64,000 nt of DNA from Sycobia sp. Sy_11. Its lineage: Eukaryota > Arthropoda > Insecta > Hymenoptera > Epichrysomallidae. Positions 33,875 through 46,581 of this stretch are shown here, piece after piece. The position numbers and the translations under genes were made by a program. The stretch lies in assembly GCA_018907035.1 (NCBI GenBank), contig JACCIC010000364.1, forward strand, positions 1-64,000, written 5' to 3'. How positions within the stretch are numbered: the first letter of the stretch is position 1; the number at the start of each line of letters is the position of its first letter. Under the pieces are notes generated by a model. It had not been told where the DNA came from. It searched no databases and was given only the letters and a program-made list of their open reading frames with translations.

Positions 33875-36800
33875 GGATATATAAAAATAGCATAGAATGA
33901 ACTAATAATGAAAAAACAATAATTAAATCAGCAATTAATTAGAACATTATTCTACGTATCTGTCAACACCAGACCCGATACAAGTGTAAGTAAAAGATGC
34001 AGGGTCATGTTACATCGAGGGTCAGCTAAGTTTATAGTCGTAAAAAGGGTCGCGCTGGGTTGCACGGGGAGTAACGCAGCAGTCGAAAAACATATCGCGT
34101 ATGAATTCGAGACGAACGGGATGTACTAAGCCTTTTGCGAATATCAAATAATATTTTACCGCGTGATATATCTTTGTTTTCCCGATAATTTATAATTCAT
34201 TTTGGTCTTCATATCATATCTTTATTGATGTATCTAAAATTTAGTTATTTAATTATTTTGTTAATTAAAGGTATTTATCATATGATCAAATTTGACCCGG
34301 ACGGGTGCATTTAAACTGCGCGCGTAAACTTAATCGGTAAAATTTTTTTTTCCTATACGGGTACAACCTTTCTTGATGTTCGTGTGAAATTTAAGCGCCA
34401 TATCTCCGTTAGTGTGTGTTATCAACTGTTTATTTACGACGCAAAACGTTTAACTGACGAATTGACATATTTCTACAGTATGAGGCTTATTTGTGATAAT
34501 CGCTGCGCGTGAAAGGGAAAAAAAGAACGTGAGTCGCTGCAACAGAAATTGATTGAAATCAATTCTTTCAATCCACCCTTGTTAGCTGCAATTCCAGTGA
34601 ATATCACGGTTGGGGCTGGAAAGTAATTAAGTGTCCAAGAGATGCTTGAGAGGTTGCAGAGAACGAGAGACAGAATGCGTAGCCTAAAAGGGGCGGAAGC
34701 CGCGAATGGTCTCTTCAGCTCGGGACCAGAAATAATAGCATTAAGAAACCCTTGAACAGTGCAGATTTTGTCGCAACCCCCTAACTGTACGCTCGCGCCC
34801 GGCTTAATACTTTCCTCCCATAGACGAAATAAAGGTGGAACGCGAAAAGCATCGAAGAGCGAACTGGCGCTATATCTCAATCTCGTTTCCCGATCGATGG
34901 CGTGTTCGTGATCGGTTGTAGAGTTATTCGATAAGGATTATCAGAAAAGGAAGGTTGAAGACGATGTGTCGAAAATCATAAAAGCCGAGTGTTCAAAATT
35001 AGCATGAACGATACGACTGGGTAAAAAATTAATCTTTAGTGAGCTGTAACAAATAAAGTTGGAGCATATAAGCTAAAAGCTTATTTCCCGTCAGGCTGGA
35101 TTACAACTTTTCAGAATTATATTTGAATTGATTTGTAATTAATTTCAATTAATTAAGTTGTTTTAGAAGTGCGAAGGTATTGGTAATATATCTAAGACAC
35201 AATAAAATAAAAACTAAAACCATAATTTTATCGCAGTTTTTAGTGCTGTTTATATTCATAAAAGTGTTGTGGAACAAAATATCATGTATGTAATATCGTT
35301 TCATGTTCGTTTACTAAGATAAATTATTATATACGTATCCTGAATAATATGTACTATTTAAATTCAACATTCAATCAGTCTACCATTGAATTAGTATATA
35401 AGAAGTTTCATGAATTTATTATTTCACAATAGATTTATTATGAGAAACTTTTCAGCCATGCAAATTTCACCCAATGCATCCAAAAGTTTTTCTGCAGATT
35501 AATTTAGTTTTATGATCAGTATAATCATTCTCTTCGTCGATAAAATATTTTTCCGCTCAGTCTTTGCTTTATAGCTTCTGTATATGCATGAATAAGGAAT
35601 GTCGAATTATTCTCGTCAACACTTCGAATCCGATTCCAAATTCTATTCTTCCTCGGTGATTGCAAACATGTAATTTATTCACTGGCGGCTGAATCCGAAA
35701 TCATCGTATATTCAGTAATGATGGGGCTGTGCACGAGATAAAATATCCGCAAACGTGGATACTCACGGGAGATGAGCGGTAACTCGTCAGTGTTCAACAC
35801 CTTCGACATCGAAAACTAAGCTGAACTAATAAAAAAAGTTGCTGTCAGAGGCAAGTCACTCGCAAGTCAGCTCGAAACGGCGGTTCTGTCATTATGTTAA
35901 CTCTCTGCCTTCCAATATTTCAATTTGAAATTGGAGAACTTGTCGAATTTCGATTGGATTTCAGTAACAAATGAAGAATCCGTTGTCTTCTATCTGATTC
36001 TTATAAGATTGCTTGTCCATGCAAATTTGCCAAGAAATAAATGGGCTCGTAACATCATTTAACTTGAAAAATTCTATATATTTTCAAAAGAAAAATTATT
36101 CACAGTTATATTGAAACTTAGCTCGTAGTGATCGCTTCTTTATATATATTTTTAAAATCAGAACACGGTACTTTAGAGCGAATATGATTCTTAAGCAGTG
36201 GTAAACGCACGCAGATCATGCAAGCTTCACTTACTTCTTTTCGAAGAATAATTTAGAATATTCCGATTAAAAAATGTATTACTCTTTCAATCGATCTATT
36301 TGATTTAAATTATTATTCCCAAAAACGTGCATGATAGAAAATATATCGTCTAAAATGTCAATTTTATCAGAGAGTCTACCAAAAATATAGTATAGCGTAT
36401 ATATTTCATAGTGATTTTCGGCAACATAAAAATGCATAGGAAAATGAAATCTAATGCGCGATCGATCAATCACTGATAATGACTTTCGATTCTATAATTG
36501 GAAAATTGTATGACAACACCGGAAGCTTTCCATTCAGTGGCCTATCGATGAATTCCGAAAGACAGTCTTCTGAATAACGGGAGACTTATAGCGAAAGCAT
36601 ATGCGAGAGGCTAAAACAGATGTTTTAGTTTTCTATTACGAAACGGACATATCCGACTCTAGTACGTATCTAGCCCAAAAGAAACGCTACCCTGTATAGT
36701 TTCATCTGACTGGCAATTTCTGTAAAAATAAAAAAGAAACAAGAAGAGTAATAAGGGCAAGGATGTATGAAGACGAAAGAGATTATCACGCGATAAACTC

Positions 36801-37985
36801 GGGCATTTCAATAAACAATCCACAATTATATTATCAAACTGCCCTTTCGTGCCCGTGCCCCTATGATCTTATTCTATTTTACACGATACGGGATATCATA
36901 TTTTACATCCTCAACTTTGGGATTATACAATGAGCGCGCTATCAGTACTTTTCGAATAACGATGGACTTTTATGTTATGATAGGATTGTTACCTTGCACA
37001 CGAATGAGACAGGGGCTGATAACCTTCGACGAGATTCGGGTAGTTACAGTGGTCTCATTTATTCACATACATATGCGCTCATCGTAGCCAGCGTTCTAAT
37101 AGAATCACGATAAATCTCACTATTGACACTTGTATGCAGAGAAACTACTTACGAACTGTATATTCTTCGTAGCAATACATTAAGGACGGGCGCTCGGTCG
37201 ACCATGTCCTGACTTGCGTGACTTCGACTCATATGCTTGGCTATCATTCTTTTTTCGTACATATGGAAACAAAGTGGGTGAAGGAGAAGGATAGTTCCGA
37301 AATAATATTCTATGTCAAAAAATGTAATGTGCAAATAATAGAGGTTCTTTCCTTCACAATCGATGTTCTCTTTAGATAAAAGGACATTTAAATAGAAACA
37401 ACTTTTGTATTTCATTATAGTTTCAATCCTTACACTATCAATATTATTTATAGTTTACCATTCAGATAAAAGATTTGCACACGCCATACAATTTTGAGTT
37501 GTATTAACACAATATTATTATTGAAATTTTAAACACATGAATATTTTTATGCATTTACTTAAAAAACAGATCTATATTGTTATATTTAGATTGCACTTCC
37601 ATGAAAAATTTTTGTAGATTAAATTTCATATATATTCAGCTTCTCACATCTATTGAGAAACAATGGCTATAATTTTAAGATAAACACCTGAGATGCTACA
37701 AATACCTCGTTCCTCTAACAATCAGTGATGAAGATATTCGGTGACAATGGCTAAATGGCAAACCTACATTTACTATATATAGTTATATATAATCTTTGTT
37801 GTATAAATAAACAAATTATATTTGTAATAACGTTTTCAAAATATTTTATTATTAATAATAAAGAAGAGTACAACACCAAATAAATAAACCTAATTATTTA
37901 TAGATTCTTCGAAAAAAACATAATTAACAAAAAAAACCAGTCAAGACATATTTTTGTATTCCGACATATTTTTAAGTAATAACAG
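33875..37985. other. 4-kb region without recognised genes or repeats
   Basis: It has mixed AT-rich sequence with a few richer patches, such as 34480-34900. A 135-codon minus-strand open frame lies at 34473-34880 and shorter ones at 36279-36473 and 37149-37415. None shows a motif, codon-bias signal or splice sites that I can defend. This is the longest stretch of likely unique, intron-like sequence in the window. Confidence 0.5.
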
Positions 37986-38045
37986 TTCCTGCTTATTGTA
38001 ATAGATCATAAGCTTTAACAATATACAAAATCTAATAAATAACTC

Positions 38046-39218
38046 TTATGAAATTACTCCAGACACCACAAATCGCACAACTGATCGAGGATGCCCAAAG
38101 GTAAATGACGTAGCAACCACGGACCCTAGCGCAACGAATGACGAAGACGAAAATCGTTTCTCCCTAAATATTGAATTGATGAGAAAAATATTCCCAGCTC
38201 TCATCGATCCCGGTGCTAGAAAGTCATACATGGGTCAAAAACCGGGCGGGCTGACCAATTCAGCTATCGACAATCAACTGATAAAAGCTTTAAGGAAGCC
38301 AAAACCCTCAAATACGACTCGATCATTGACATTAATATCTTAGCCAAAATAAAAATGACTATAATTATATAGGTACATTACGAAAAATAACAAGGCACTT
38401 CGTAATGCAGAACAACAAATATGACGAAACCATTACGACGATCGCAGCAGTCAAGAGGGTGGCTATACTCAATAGATGAGAGGGGCTCAAGGTCCATCAA
38501 TTACTAGACGAGCTAATACCTGTACTGAACGAAACGCTCCAACGGCCGTTGGCACGTCTTCGTCGAATACCCGATCAGCGCCTAAAACAGACGCACGAGG
38601 AAATCGACCGACTAAGCTTTTATAGAGTCAACAGAAAACGCGTGGAGAAGTTGCACTGTTATAGTACTAAAGAAGGATGGAAAGATTCGTATTTGTGTAG
38701 TCTACAGAGCGGTAAATCAAATTACGAGAAAAGGCGTTTACCCGCTGCCCGATATGGATGTCTTACTCGATAATCTGGGGCGCACAGTATCTATCTAAGA
38801 TAGATTTAAGGCAAGCGTGCCATTTATTCCCTTAGACGAGAGCATCAAAAAGATAACCGCCTTTGCAGTCCTGCAAAAAGGACTATTCCAGTGTACTCGA
38901 CTCTCTTACGGGCGTTCCAACGCCCCAGCAACCTTTCAAAGATCTATGGACCTCATCTTTGGGTCGCAATCGCAAGCAACATTTTGTCTACATGGCCGAT
39001 ATCATTATTGTAATAAATACATTAGAGGAATATACTTAGCAACGACCAGCTGTGCTGACCCGTCTCAATTAGGTTGGCCTTCGAATAAACAGAGAAAAAT
39101 CTAAGTTCTTAGAGACATAAAAGTACTACTTTATACTTATTCTATAATACATAATCCGTATTATAGAAAAATACGAAATAACATTGGAACAAACCGCCAG
39201 AAGACGCTTTCAACAAAC
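38046..39218 (+). pseudogene. Gypsy protease and reverse transcriptase pseudogene
   Basis: The protease block FPALIDPGARKSYMG lies around 38188-38232, with the active site DPGA in place of the usual D-S/T-GA. After stops, RT sequence appears in changing frames: VEKLHCYSTKEGWKD, then VYPLPDMDVLLDNLGRTVS, LDESIKKITAFAVLQKGLFQCTRLSYGRSNAPATFQRSMDLIF (38823-38960), and YMADIIIVIN around 38987-39015. The last is the catalytic YxDD motif, with Ala replacing its first Asp. Several frame changes and the damaged active site make it dead. Confidence 0.85.
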
Positions 39219-39227
39219 TTAAAATAA

Positions 39228-39995
39228 ATTAATAAATATTTTTTTTATCGGTCTTACAGTCCAATCAATTAAATCTAAAAATAAAAATAAATAAATAAAA
39301 ATAAAATACAAATTAAAAATAAAAATGAAATTAAAAATTAAATGAAAATTATAATGACAGTCAGACTGTCCTCGTTTACATTCACCCCCGTAGACTAATC
39401 TGAAAATAAAATATTAGCTGATAAAATTCTTTGTTAGTAAAGTGCAGTCTGACTGTCCCCAACACCCTTACCTAATTGAAGACTTGTCCAATATTTCGAG
39501 CTCGCTACGGCTCCTCATTAGGGACTGATGGGTGTTGGGGACAGTCAGACTGCACTTTACTAACAAAGAATTTTTTCAGCTAATATTTTATTTTCAGATT
39601 AGTCTACGGAGGTGAATGTAAACAAGGACAGTCTGACTGTCATTAAAATTTTAATTTAATTTTTAATTTAATTTTTATTTTTAATTTTTATTTTATTTTA
39701 TTTATTTATTTTTATTTTATTTTTTATTTTTATTTTTATTTTTTATTTTTATTTTATTTTTATTTTATTTTATTTTTATTTTTATTTTTATTTTTATTTT
39801 TTATTTTTATTTTTATTTTTATTTTTATTTTTTATTTTTATTTTTATTTTTTATTTTTATTTTTATTTTTTATTTTTATTTTTATTTTTATTTTTATTTT
39901 TAGATTGAATTGATTGGACTGTAAGACCGATAAAAAAAATATTTATTAATTTGTATATGGGCAGTCGATATAAGTACAATTAAATTATTTTAAAT
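39228..39995. mobile_element. Penelope-like element copy D: inverted pair of 3' ends only, with 9-bp target duplication
   Basis: The left arm (39228 to about 39526, minus orientation) and right arm (about 39530 to 39995, plus orientation) are inverted copies of the Penelope 3' region. Both contain the GACAGTCTGACTGTC-type palindrome block, the AATATTTTATTTTCAGATTAG block and the T/A-rich tract, and both end outward in ATTGGACTGTAAGACC. TTAAAATAA flanks the pair (39219-39227 and 39996-40004), splitting the Gypsy pol sequence. No protein-coding part remains. The right arm has a much longer TTTTA tract (about 240 bp). Confidence 0.93.
39486..39525 (-). ncRNA. Hammerhead-like motif in Penelope copy D (core mutated)
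   Basis: Same layout as in the other copies: GTCC and GGAC for stem I, GGAGC and GAGCTC for stem II, then GAAA. The core reads CTAATGA, not CTGATGA, a change at an essential G, and helix III reads TATT. It is probably inactive. Confidence 0.7.
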
Positions 39996-41760
39996 TTAAA
40001 ATAATGTTGACCCAAGCACCCGTGTTAGCTTGACCAACGCAGAACAAATCATACGTACTTCAAACAAATGCAAGCAGTTAGGCTTTCGCTGTTGTACACA
40101 GTCAGGACAGAGGAGACGAAGAACACCCAATTGCTTTCGGAAGCAAGGCTTTAACACAGGTAGATCAGAATTCTATAGTCACCGAAAAGGAATGCTGAGC
40201 AGGATTATGGGATATGGAAAAATTTTCTAATTATCTATTAGGAAAGAAATTTACAATGACCACAGATCACAGCAGTCTAAAACGGCTATATGCACTCAAA
40301 AAGCGTACAGGAAGACTAGCAAGTTTGGCCATCGCATAAAAAGCGGAAATATGGAATTAATATACAATATTTATATAATATATAATAAAGGTGCTCTGTA
40401 CAATGTATCTGATGAATTATTACACTCACCCCTCACTGACCATACACCTAATACACCCGCTTCCTCCATACAGCCAGATAATTGGTACTCGAAAAATCTG
40501 CTAAAAATATAAATATCTTCAGAAAAGTATCTCGATTGCGGCGTAAACAACGACCTGCTTTTCAAACACTGTCTCAGCGTTTACTCTGATTCGCTCAGCT
40601 TTAACGAGAGTGACTTGTAGTTTCTTCGATATATAAAGAGAGAGTAATCTTCGAGTGTCACACTGCATCGATATCAGGGCACTTTGGTACTGAGAAGACC
40701 CTATAAAAAGTAGCTCAAAGCAATTACTGGACGAGAATGCAAAGAATATATAAAACTATATCAAGCACTGCCCCGAATATCAGATGCACAAAGTGTCACA
40801 GAGATCATCCACAGGTTTGATGGATCAAAAAAATATGTAAGGTCATAGAGATACGGTCACGCCGCAAGGCAATCGTTCAAAAATAATAAAAACATTTGAA
40901 GAACTAGTCATTTTCAAATGGAGATGTCCAAAGTTCTTAATCACAGACCATGGTACCAACAAAATAGTGAAAAATGACTCAGCGAATTGGCAATTGTGCA
41001 GCAGTTGATAGCGCCCTATTATGCGCAGACAAACCCCATAGAGCAAGTGAATCGAACGTTCAAAGCAATGATTCCGATTTTCACCAACGAAGACCATAAG
41101 GATTGGGATATACAGCTGCCCGAATATAACTTTCCCAGCCTACGATGACTCGATCGCTAGAGCGAAGAACTAGTAACTTGGTGATCCGAGTTCAAATCCC
41201 AGCCTCGGCCGATTGACACAAGCACCGCTATAATAATTTACATGTGCTTTGTTTACAAACACATCGTAGACCTCCGTCGCTGATTAGCACCAATACTTGG
41301 AAGCATAAATAGAGCGACGTTAAATAACATAAAAAAAAGAACTTTCCCGGAATGCATCAGTACACACAAGTATGTGAACTTCAACAGCATTCCTGAATTT
41401 CTGCAGAAACCCCAGAGAATTGATGACACTAAAACATATCAAGGATGTAAAAACACAAATCCAGTCACTGACACTCGCAGACTGACTAATTCGAATGAAA
41501 AGGCCTTGAGGCATTCACAAATTATCGACAAGAAGCTTGCGCACCTCTAACATGAAGCAGGCACATTATTACAATATAAATAGAAGAGAAGAAATTGTTG
41601 AGGTTAACGACATGATCTGTCGACAAAATCATGTCCTGTAATTGGCTCCTGACAAATATTCGGCCAAGTAATTGGCACGTAATTTATAGCCCCATGCCAT
41701 ATAGTTAGGAAAATCTCCCCTTGTAATTTACGAATTAGAGGATATAAACGACAGTAGGAG
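39996..41760 (+). pseudogene. Gypsy RNase H and integrase pseudogene
   Basis: After the Penelope insertion the sequence resumes with MLTQAPVLA-like residues, then HPIAFGSKALTQ, TEKEC, GLWDMEKFSNYLLGKKFTMTTDHSSLKRLYALKK and NKGALYNVSDELL in changing frames (40004-40430), all RNase H. Integrase follows in pieces from about 40670 to 41130 (LPEYNFPS). After the SINE it continues to HKYVNFN, TNSNEKALRHSQIIDKKL and VNDMICRQNHVLSSA-like sequence (about 41600-41660), the C-terminal DNA-binding part. Stops and frameshifts are frequent. Confidence 0.8.
41128..41348 (+). repeat. SINE copy 1 with target duplication AACTTTCCC
   Basis: The SINE body is 41137-41339, about 200 bp. It has a tRNA-like head with an A box (GACTCGATCGCTAGAGC) and a B box (GAGTTCAAATCCCAG), a conserved non-tRNA part (TTTACATGTGCTTTGTTTAC, AAACACATCGTAGACCTCC, GCTGATTAGCACC) and an A-rich tail. 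AACTTTCCC occurs at 41128-41136 and 41340-41348. It interrupts the Gypsy integrase, so it is younger than that element. Confidence 0.92.
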
Positions 41761-44210
41761 GACAAGAGCAAAGATACAACCCTCCTAACATTTTTTAAAC
41801 TTCACTTACAGATTCAAGCAGAGATTATGGCCAAAGCAGTAGGAAGAGGTCGAGGACTGCATCGATCGACAAGAGTCGTCCAAATACGCAGATCCGAAGA
41901 CACCCAAATACCCATGGGTCCAATATCCAACCGACGAAATGCGTGCGGGCTAGCAGAACTACGACGCTCTCCAAGAAAAATTCCGAAGGAGATGGATTTG
42001 ATTTACAATGCTAACGAGACCTACGGGACCAGATCACTGTAGGCTACGCCTCTGACAGTGACGTTTTCCATAAAATGGGACCGCTTAAAATATCCCGTCA
42101 GAAAATTGTGGTCCACAGGAATTCACGAGACACCATCCCCAACACATCGGAGCGTCAGATAAGATCCATAAGTCCTCTCCCATGTCGACCGGGTTCTAAA
42201 TTCCATTTAAGGCCACTCCCCAAAAGGTAACCCATTAGAGAAAAAGCGAAGCCGATAAAATATATAAGTACAACGGAGGACGTCGATGTCCAACATGACG
42301 GCTATCGCTGCGGTTTTATCCGCTCCGTCGCCACACAGAAGATGGGCAAATGGAAAACTCGTCGAAAAATACGAATACTCGTGACAGAGAGAAACTAAGG
42401 AAGTTATTATCCTCTCTAAATACTCAACACTCCTACCCCGCCTACTAAAATTACTCCCTACCAACCAAGACGCATGTCGACTGCTACATATAACTAGATT
42501 TAACCCATTCAAAATACCAGTCGAGACGAGCCCTGTCATATGTCGCGCGAATGATACAGGAGAGCGCTCTAGGCAACACTACACAGCCTGGCATACTCGG
42601 ATCAACAATGTACATGAATAAGTAAGATACACCCCATCACCCACATTAGCTCCAAGAGCACAGAAAGTCCCACACAAGCCCCTGCACTAATAGAGTCACC
42701 CCTATAGAGTTCACCCCATCACACCCCCGTGAACCCCTTTGGCAAATATAGAAAAGGCCTAAAACATCCACATGGGATAGCAAGAATGACGAACAATACC
42801 ATTCACAAGGGTAACAGGATGTAGAATGCTGAAATCCACTTCCTCCCATATTAACAAATGTCTTGCGATGGCACAGCATCGGAGGGATGGGACCATAACG
42901 GTATAAATCCGTCGAAGTGAACAATGATGGTTCTTTCATTAGAAAACATTTGCCCATCACAAATGCCTTTTTCAAAAAGAAGAAGGTCCTGGTCCACTCA
43001 GTCTACCCCTAAAACATTAAACTGAAGAACACCGCTAACGGTACCTAAAGTTTTTCCAGCAACATCCATCACCAACGATGGAAAAAGAATAACAGAGAAG
43101 AAATTATAGATAAAACAACTAGCGCGAACAGCCAACGAAGAAGAAATAACATAAGGTCATAGAACTCAAAAACATATATTAATAAAGAAATATGTTATAG
43201 TGTAAAAAACGTAATGGCATAGAATAGGTAGGAATTAAGTTACTCAATTTTTCACTTGAATGAATCCGATATAATTAGAGATAAGGAAACAATAGAACAG
43301 TTAGATTAAGATATCATAAGACGCTAGAGTGGAGAAAAACATAGTATTGTACAGAAGCACCGCGAGTTTCTAGGATACAGGCTTTCCTTTTCTTTCCTTT
43401 TGTTAATAATAGCGCTAGCTCAGAAAGGATTATTGAATTATCCTTTTGTTTTCCATCCATTTCTTTTTCCATTTGCCCCTGGTCGCAGAGTCTCGCCATT
43501 CTGCGACTTCCCAGTTGTAACGCTACGTCCCTGGTGTGAGCCACTTCGTGCTCTAGTTCAATCCACCTCGGTACCTGACCGCTCAACCCACCGCTGGCTC
43601 TTTTCGTCAGACCAGTTACGAAACGCTTTTTCTATGCGTCTTTGAGTTGCAAAAATGTTGCTCGGGTTCAAACCACCTCGCCACCCGACCGCTCTTCTCG
43701 CGCAGTCGTTGACTTTACAGAAGTAGAATAATATATTGCATTCTAATACAACACATAATTCCACTTCTTTTGCAACGATTTATTATTAACTGATTAAGGA
43801 TCTTTATTGATCAAGTATTAATAATGATTTTTATTGTTAAATAATAAAACTGATGACTAACCTCATCATCTTATTCTAGTACCCTCCAAAGAATTCGTCC
43901 CGACGCTCTTCCTCATCGTATTCTACCATCCGGAGTGAAACCCCCTTTAAAAGTAGTCCTTAAAGACCTGAACATCGTATCTACCGTTCGAGAACGAGCT
44001 CTCTGCAGAAGTTGTCCGAAAACAGATGGACATTCTATTCTTAAAAATTGTCTAAATATTTAAATAATCAAAAGAATCATTTACATTATCATTTTTTAAA
44101 GCAGTATTTTCATATATTATAACCTTGGTTTCTTAAATTGAATATTTTTATCTTAATTCCTTGTAAATTCTACAAAATTGAACGTGTCCGGATATAATAT
44201 ATTTTTTATA
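41761..44210. other. Unassigned, may include the 3' part of the Gypsy element
   Basis: 41790-42050 has open sequence, including a 71-codon frame rich in Arg and Ser (MAKAVGRGRGLHRST), that could be the end of the Gypsy pol or a downstream frame. 42050-43100 is G+C-moderate with many stops and no recognised motif. At 43556 and 43666 two imperfect copies of a TTCAA-CCACCTCG--ACC-GACCGCTC block lie 110 bp apart. No LTR was found. Confidence 0.4.
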
Positions 44211-44212
44211 TT

Positions 44213-44930
44213 TTAGGTGTACCAATAATATTCCAGCTTTGTTACAAAATGTTAGTTTTCATTATGAAAGCATACTTACATATCCCATATTAAAAGTATC
44301 TTCTATCTCAAGCTATAACTTTTACATCTTTCTACCCTAAATAACTGTTGCGACAATTTTTGATTTTATCTACTCAACTAAAGCGTATTTCCGTAAGAGC
44401 ATTCTCCATTGATCGATACACGTGGTAGTTAGTTAGCAAAGTAAGGACTGTAAATCTGTTGAGGCAGAATTTCCCATCCACTTTCCTCCAATAGTTTTTG
44501 ACCGAAGCCACAAAATGTGTTCTAGCATTATCGAGATGAAAAATAACGAACTCATGCCTGGTCTCAAATTCTGACTGTTTATCCTATGATCCTCGTTTCA
44601 AATGATTAAGTTTTGTTCTATACAATGCTCCTTTGGCAGTTCATCACTCAGAAATAGTTCGTAGTTCTTCGTTCGTAGTTCGTAGTTCGTAGTTCTTCAC
44701 CATATGAAGAACATGGCCTTCTTTACGTGAAGATTTCATTTCGCCGTCAATAAGTCGGGCTCGGCTTGCATTGCATACGATTTTCTGCATTTAGATTTTT
44801 TATAATAAACCCATTCTTTATCACTAGTTTCCAACCTTTCGAATGAATTCCAATGCTTTAATATGCACGGGATCCACTGGTGATGCCATCTTTTGAATAA
44901 TTCTGGAAACTTACTTGCGCACCCAATATG
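44213..44930 (-). mobile_element. Internally deleted mariner element, both terminal repeats present
   Basis: The right end GAAACTTACTTGCGCACCCAA is the inverted partner of the left end AGGTGTACCAATAATATTCC. It also matches the TGGGTGTATAAGTAAGTTTTC terminus of the copy at 58726. The interior aligns with parts of that copy (for example TATTTCCGTAAGAGC, CTCCATTGATCGATAC-GTGGTAG, GTTTTTGACCGAAGCC). It is only about 720 bp, well short of the roughly 1.3 kb usual for mariners. A heptamer run of TTCGTAG units has expanded inside it (about 44658-44699). Confidence 0.78.
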
Positions 44931-45650
44931 TGTGTGTGTGTGTGTGTAATACAGCTTCTTATATATGCATTGCCCATATGTTAGAGAAAAGTCAAATCTC
45001 TATCTAGTTTTATTTATTCTAGAAATCATTGAAAACTAAATAGAGAATTTCTAGATGATACTTACCAAGCAGGTCATTATCCGATCAATATGATTTTTAT
45101 ATATAGACAAAATACGTATTATAAAACAAGCAAGATTATATCAACGCGAATGAATGAAAATTCCATAATCATGCATTTTCATCATGCATTTATCGAAAAA
45201 AATGTTATTGTCTCAAATACTTCAAGAAAGAAAAATAAATGCAGTCTAGATAAATATAAACATTCAGTAGCATGGTGGGACCGTGGTGCGATAAGTACTT
45301 GCATTTATGTATAACAGCCTTCAAAAAATGAAAAATGTTTGGGATTATAAAGCACATGTATTCTTAATAAAGAAAAAAATAAAACATAAAAAGGAAGAAA
45401 GTTTGAAACCATTGACAGAAACACGTAACCTATTAAGAAACTAATCTTATGTGTGGAACAAGTTGAGAGTAAAGAAAAATGGTTCAATATAAATTCAGAA
45501 ACAATGGCAAAATATCTTCAATTTCATGATGTGAGAAGACCCCTAGAGAGTTAGCCCATCATGGGTGCCTACAAATCTATTAGTCTTACTAGAGTATAAA
45601 AGGAACGAAATCCCTTACCCACATCTACCAGCACCAATGCGTGGAAGTTA
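44931..45650. other. Unassigned AT-rich spacer with short TG run
   Basis: A (TG)n run lies at 44930-44947. The rest is AT-rich, with open frames of at most 74 codons and no recognised motif. Confidence 0.5.
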
Positions 45651-45659
45651 ATGTAGTAA

Positions 45660-46565
45660 TATGAGGAGTACAACTTTATTTCCGTTGTTTTGCGATAGAT
45701 GGCTGTAGCGATGAGTGCTACGTGAAATAAATAGTAAAATCATAGATGTCATAAAATAAGCTTAGGTATTTGTAAACATAAACTCATCAAAATATTAGTC
45801 GATTTGTGTCTGCATCATAAAGGTACTCTTGATTAAGCAAGTCAGCTTACGAGCCGAATGCTCGTTATTTGCGGGAAGTTTTAACTTTCTCTTTTAATAT
45901 GAAGAAATTTGAGACTGAACCTCATCGCATTCTCTCAGATACCTATGGTGAGGTTGCTGTTATTGAAAGAACGTACCGAAAGTGGTTTCAATGCTTCAAG
46001 AACAGTGATTTTCACGTCAAAGAACAACATAGCGGTGGAAGAGAAAAGGTTTTCGAAAATGCATAATTGGAGGCATTACTTGATGAAGACTCGTGTCAAA
46101 TGAAACAAGAATTGGCAGGATCAGTGGGAGGACAAAATGACAAAATCCAAGCGCAGAAAATCATGAGGATTTCCCAGCCATACTTCAGCTTGGCGTAGGG
46201 TATTATAAGTTGCTAAAATCGACTGAAACAATCAGAGGCAATCGTTATTGAAGGCAATTAATGCATTTATGCCGAGTATTGAAAGACAAACGGATGCAAT
46301 ACAACGATAGACATGAAAAGTGATATTTCAGCATGACAATGTTTGACCCCAATTTGCAAAAGAGGTGAAGACATGATTAGAATCGTTGAAATTGGAAGTT
46401 CTACCCCGTCCTCCGTATTCTGCAGATATTACTTGCTCAGACTATCACTTGTTTCTATATCATATAACCTAGCTGACCAGCAGTTATGAAGAAGTAAAAA
46501 TTGGATCGATTCGTAGATCGCTTCAAAAGATAACCAGTTCTTTGGTAGATAGACAATACTTTGAA
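45660..46565 (+). mobile_element. mariner remnant, plus strand
   Basis: The left side, with GAGTACAACTTTATTTCCG and TTTTGCGATAGATGGCTGTAGC, looks like a mariner terminal region. The transposase pieces are heavily broken: KVVSMLQEQ or RTYRKWFQCFKNSDFHVKEQHSGG (helix-turn-helix region, frame from 45869), EELAGSV-like sequence near 46105, KSKNWIDS near 46490-46510 and ASKDNQFFGR near 46530. The copy ends where the next, opposite-strand mariner begins. Confidence 0.65.
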
Positions 46566-46581
46566 TTATAAATGTATAATC

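Larger units (their letters stand above)
38040..41760 (+). mobile_element. Gypsy-type LTR retrotransposon remnant 2 (pol), split by two later insertions
   Basis: Plus-strand pol domains occur in the normal order: protease, RT, RNase H and integrase. A Penelope inverted dimer (39228-39995) separates RT from RNase H, and a SINE (41137-41339) sits in the integrase core. Both insertions have target duplications, so removing them rejoins the Gypsy sequence. No LTRs were identified. Confidence 0.88.

Noticed and set aside
34473..34880. 135-codon minus-strand open frame as a gene or exon
   Set aside because: No motif was recognised, no convincing acceptor and donor pair was found, and it is isolated in otherwise empty sequence.
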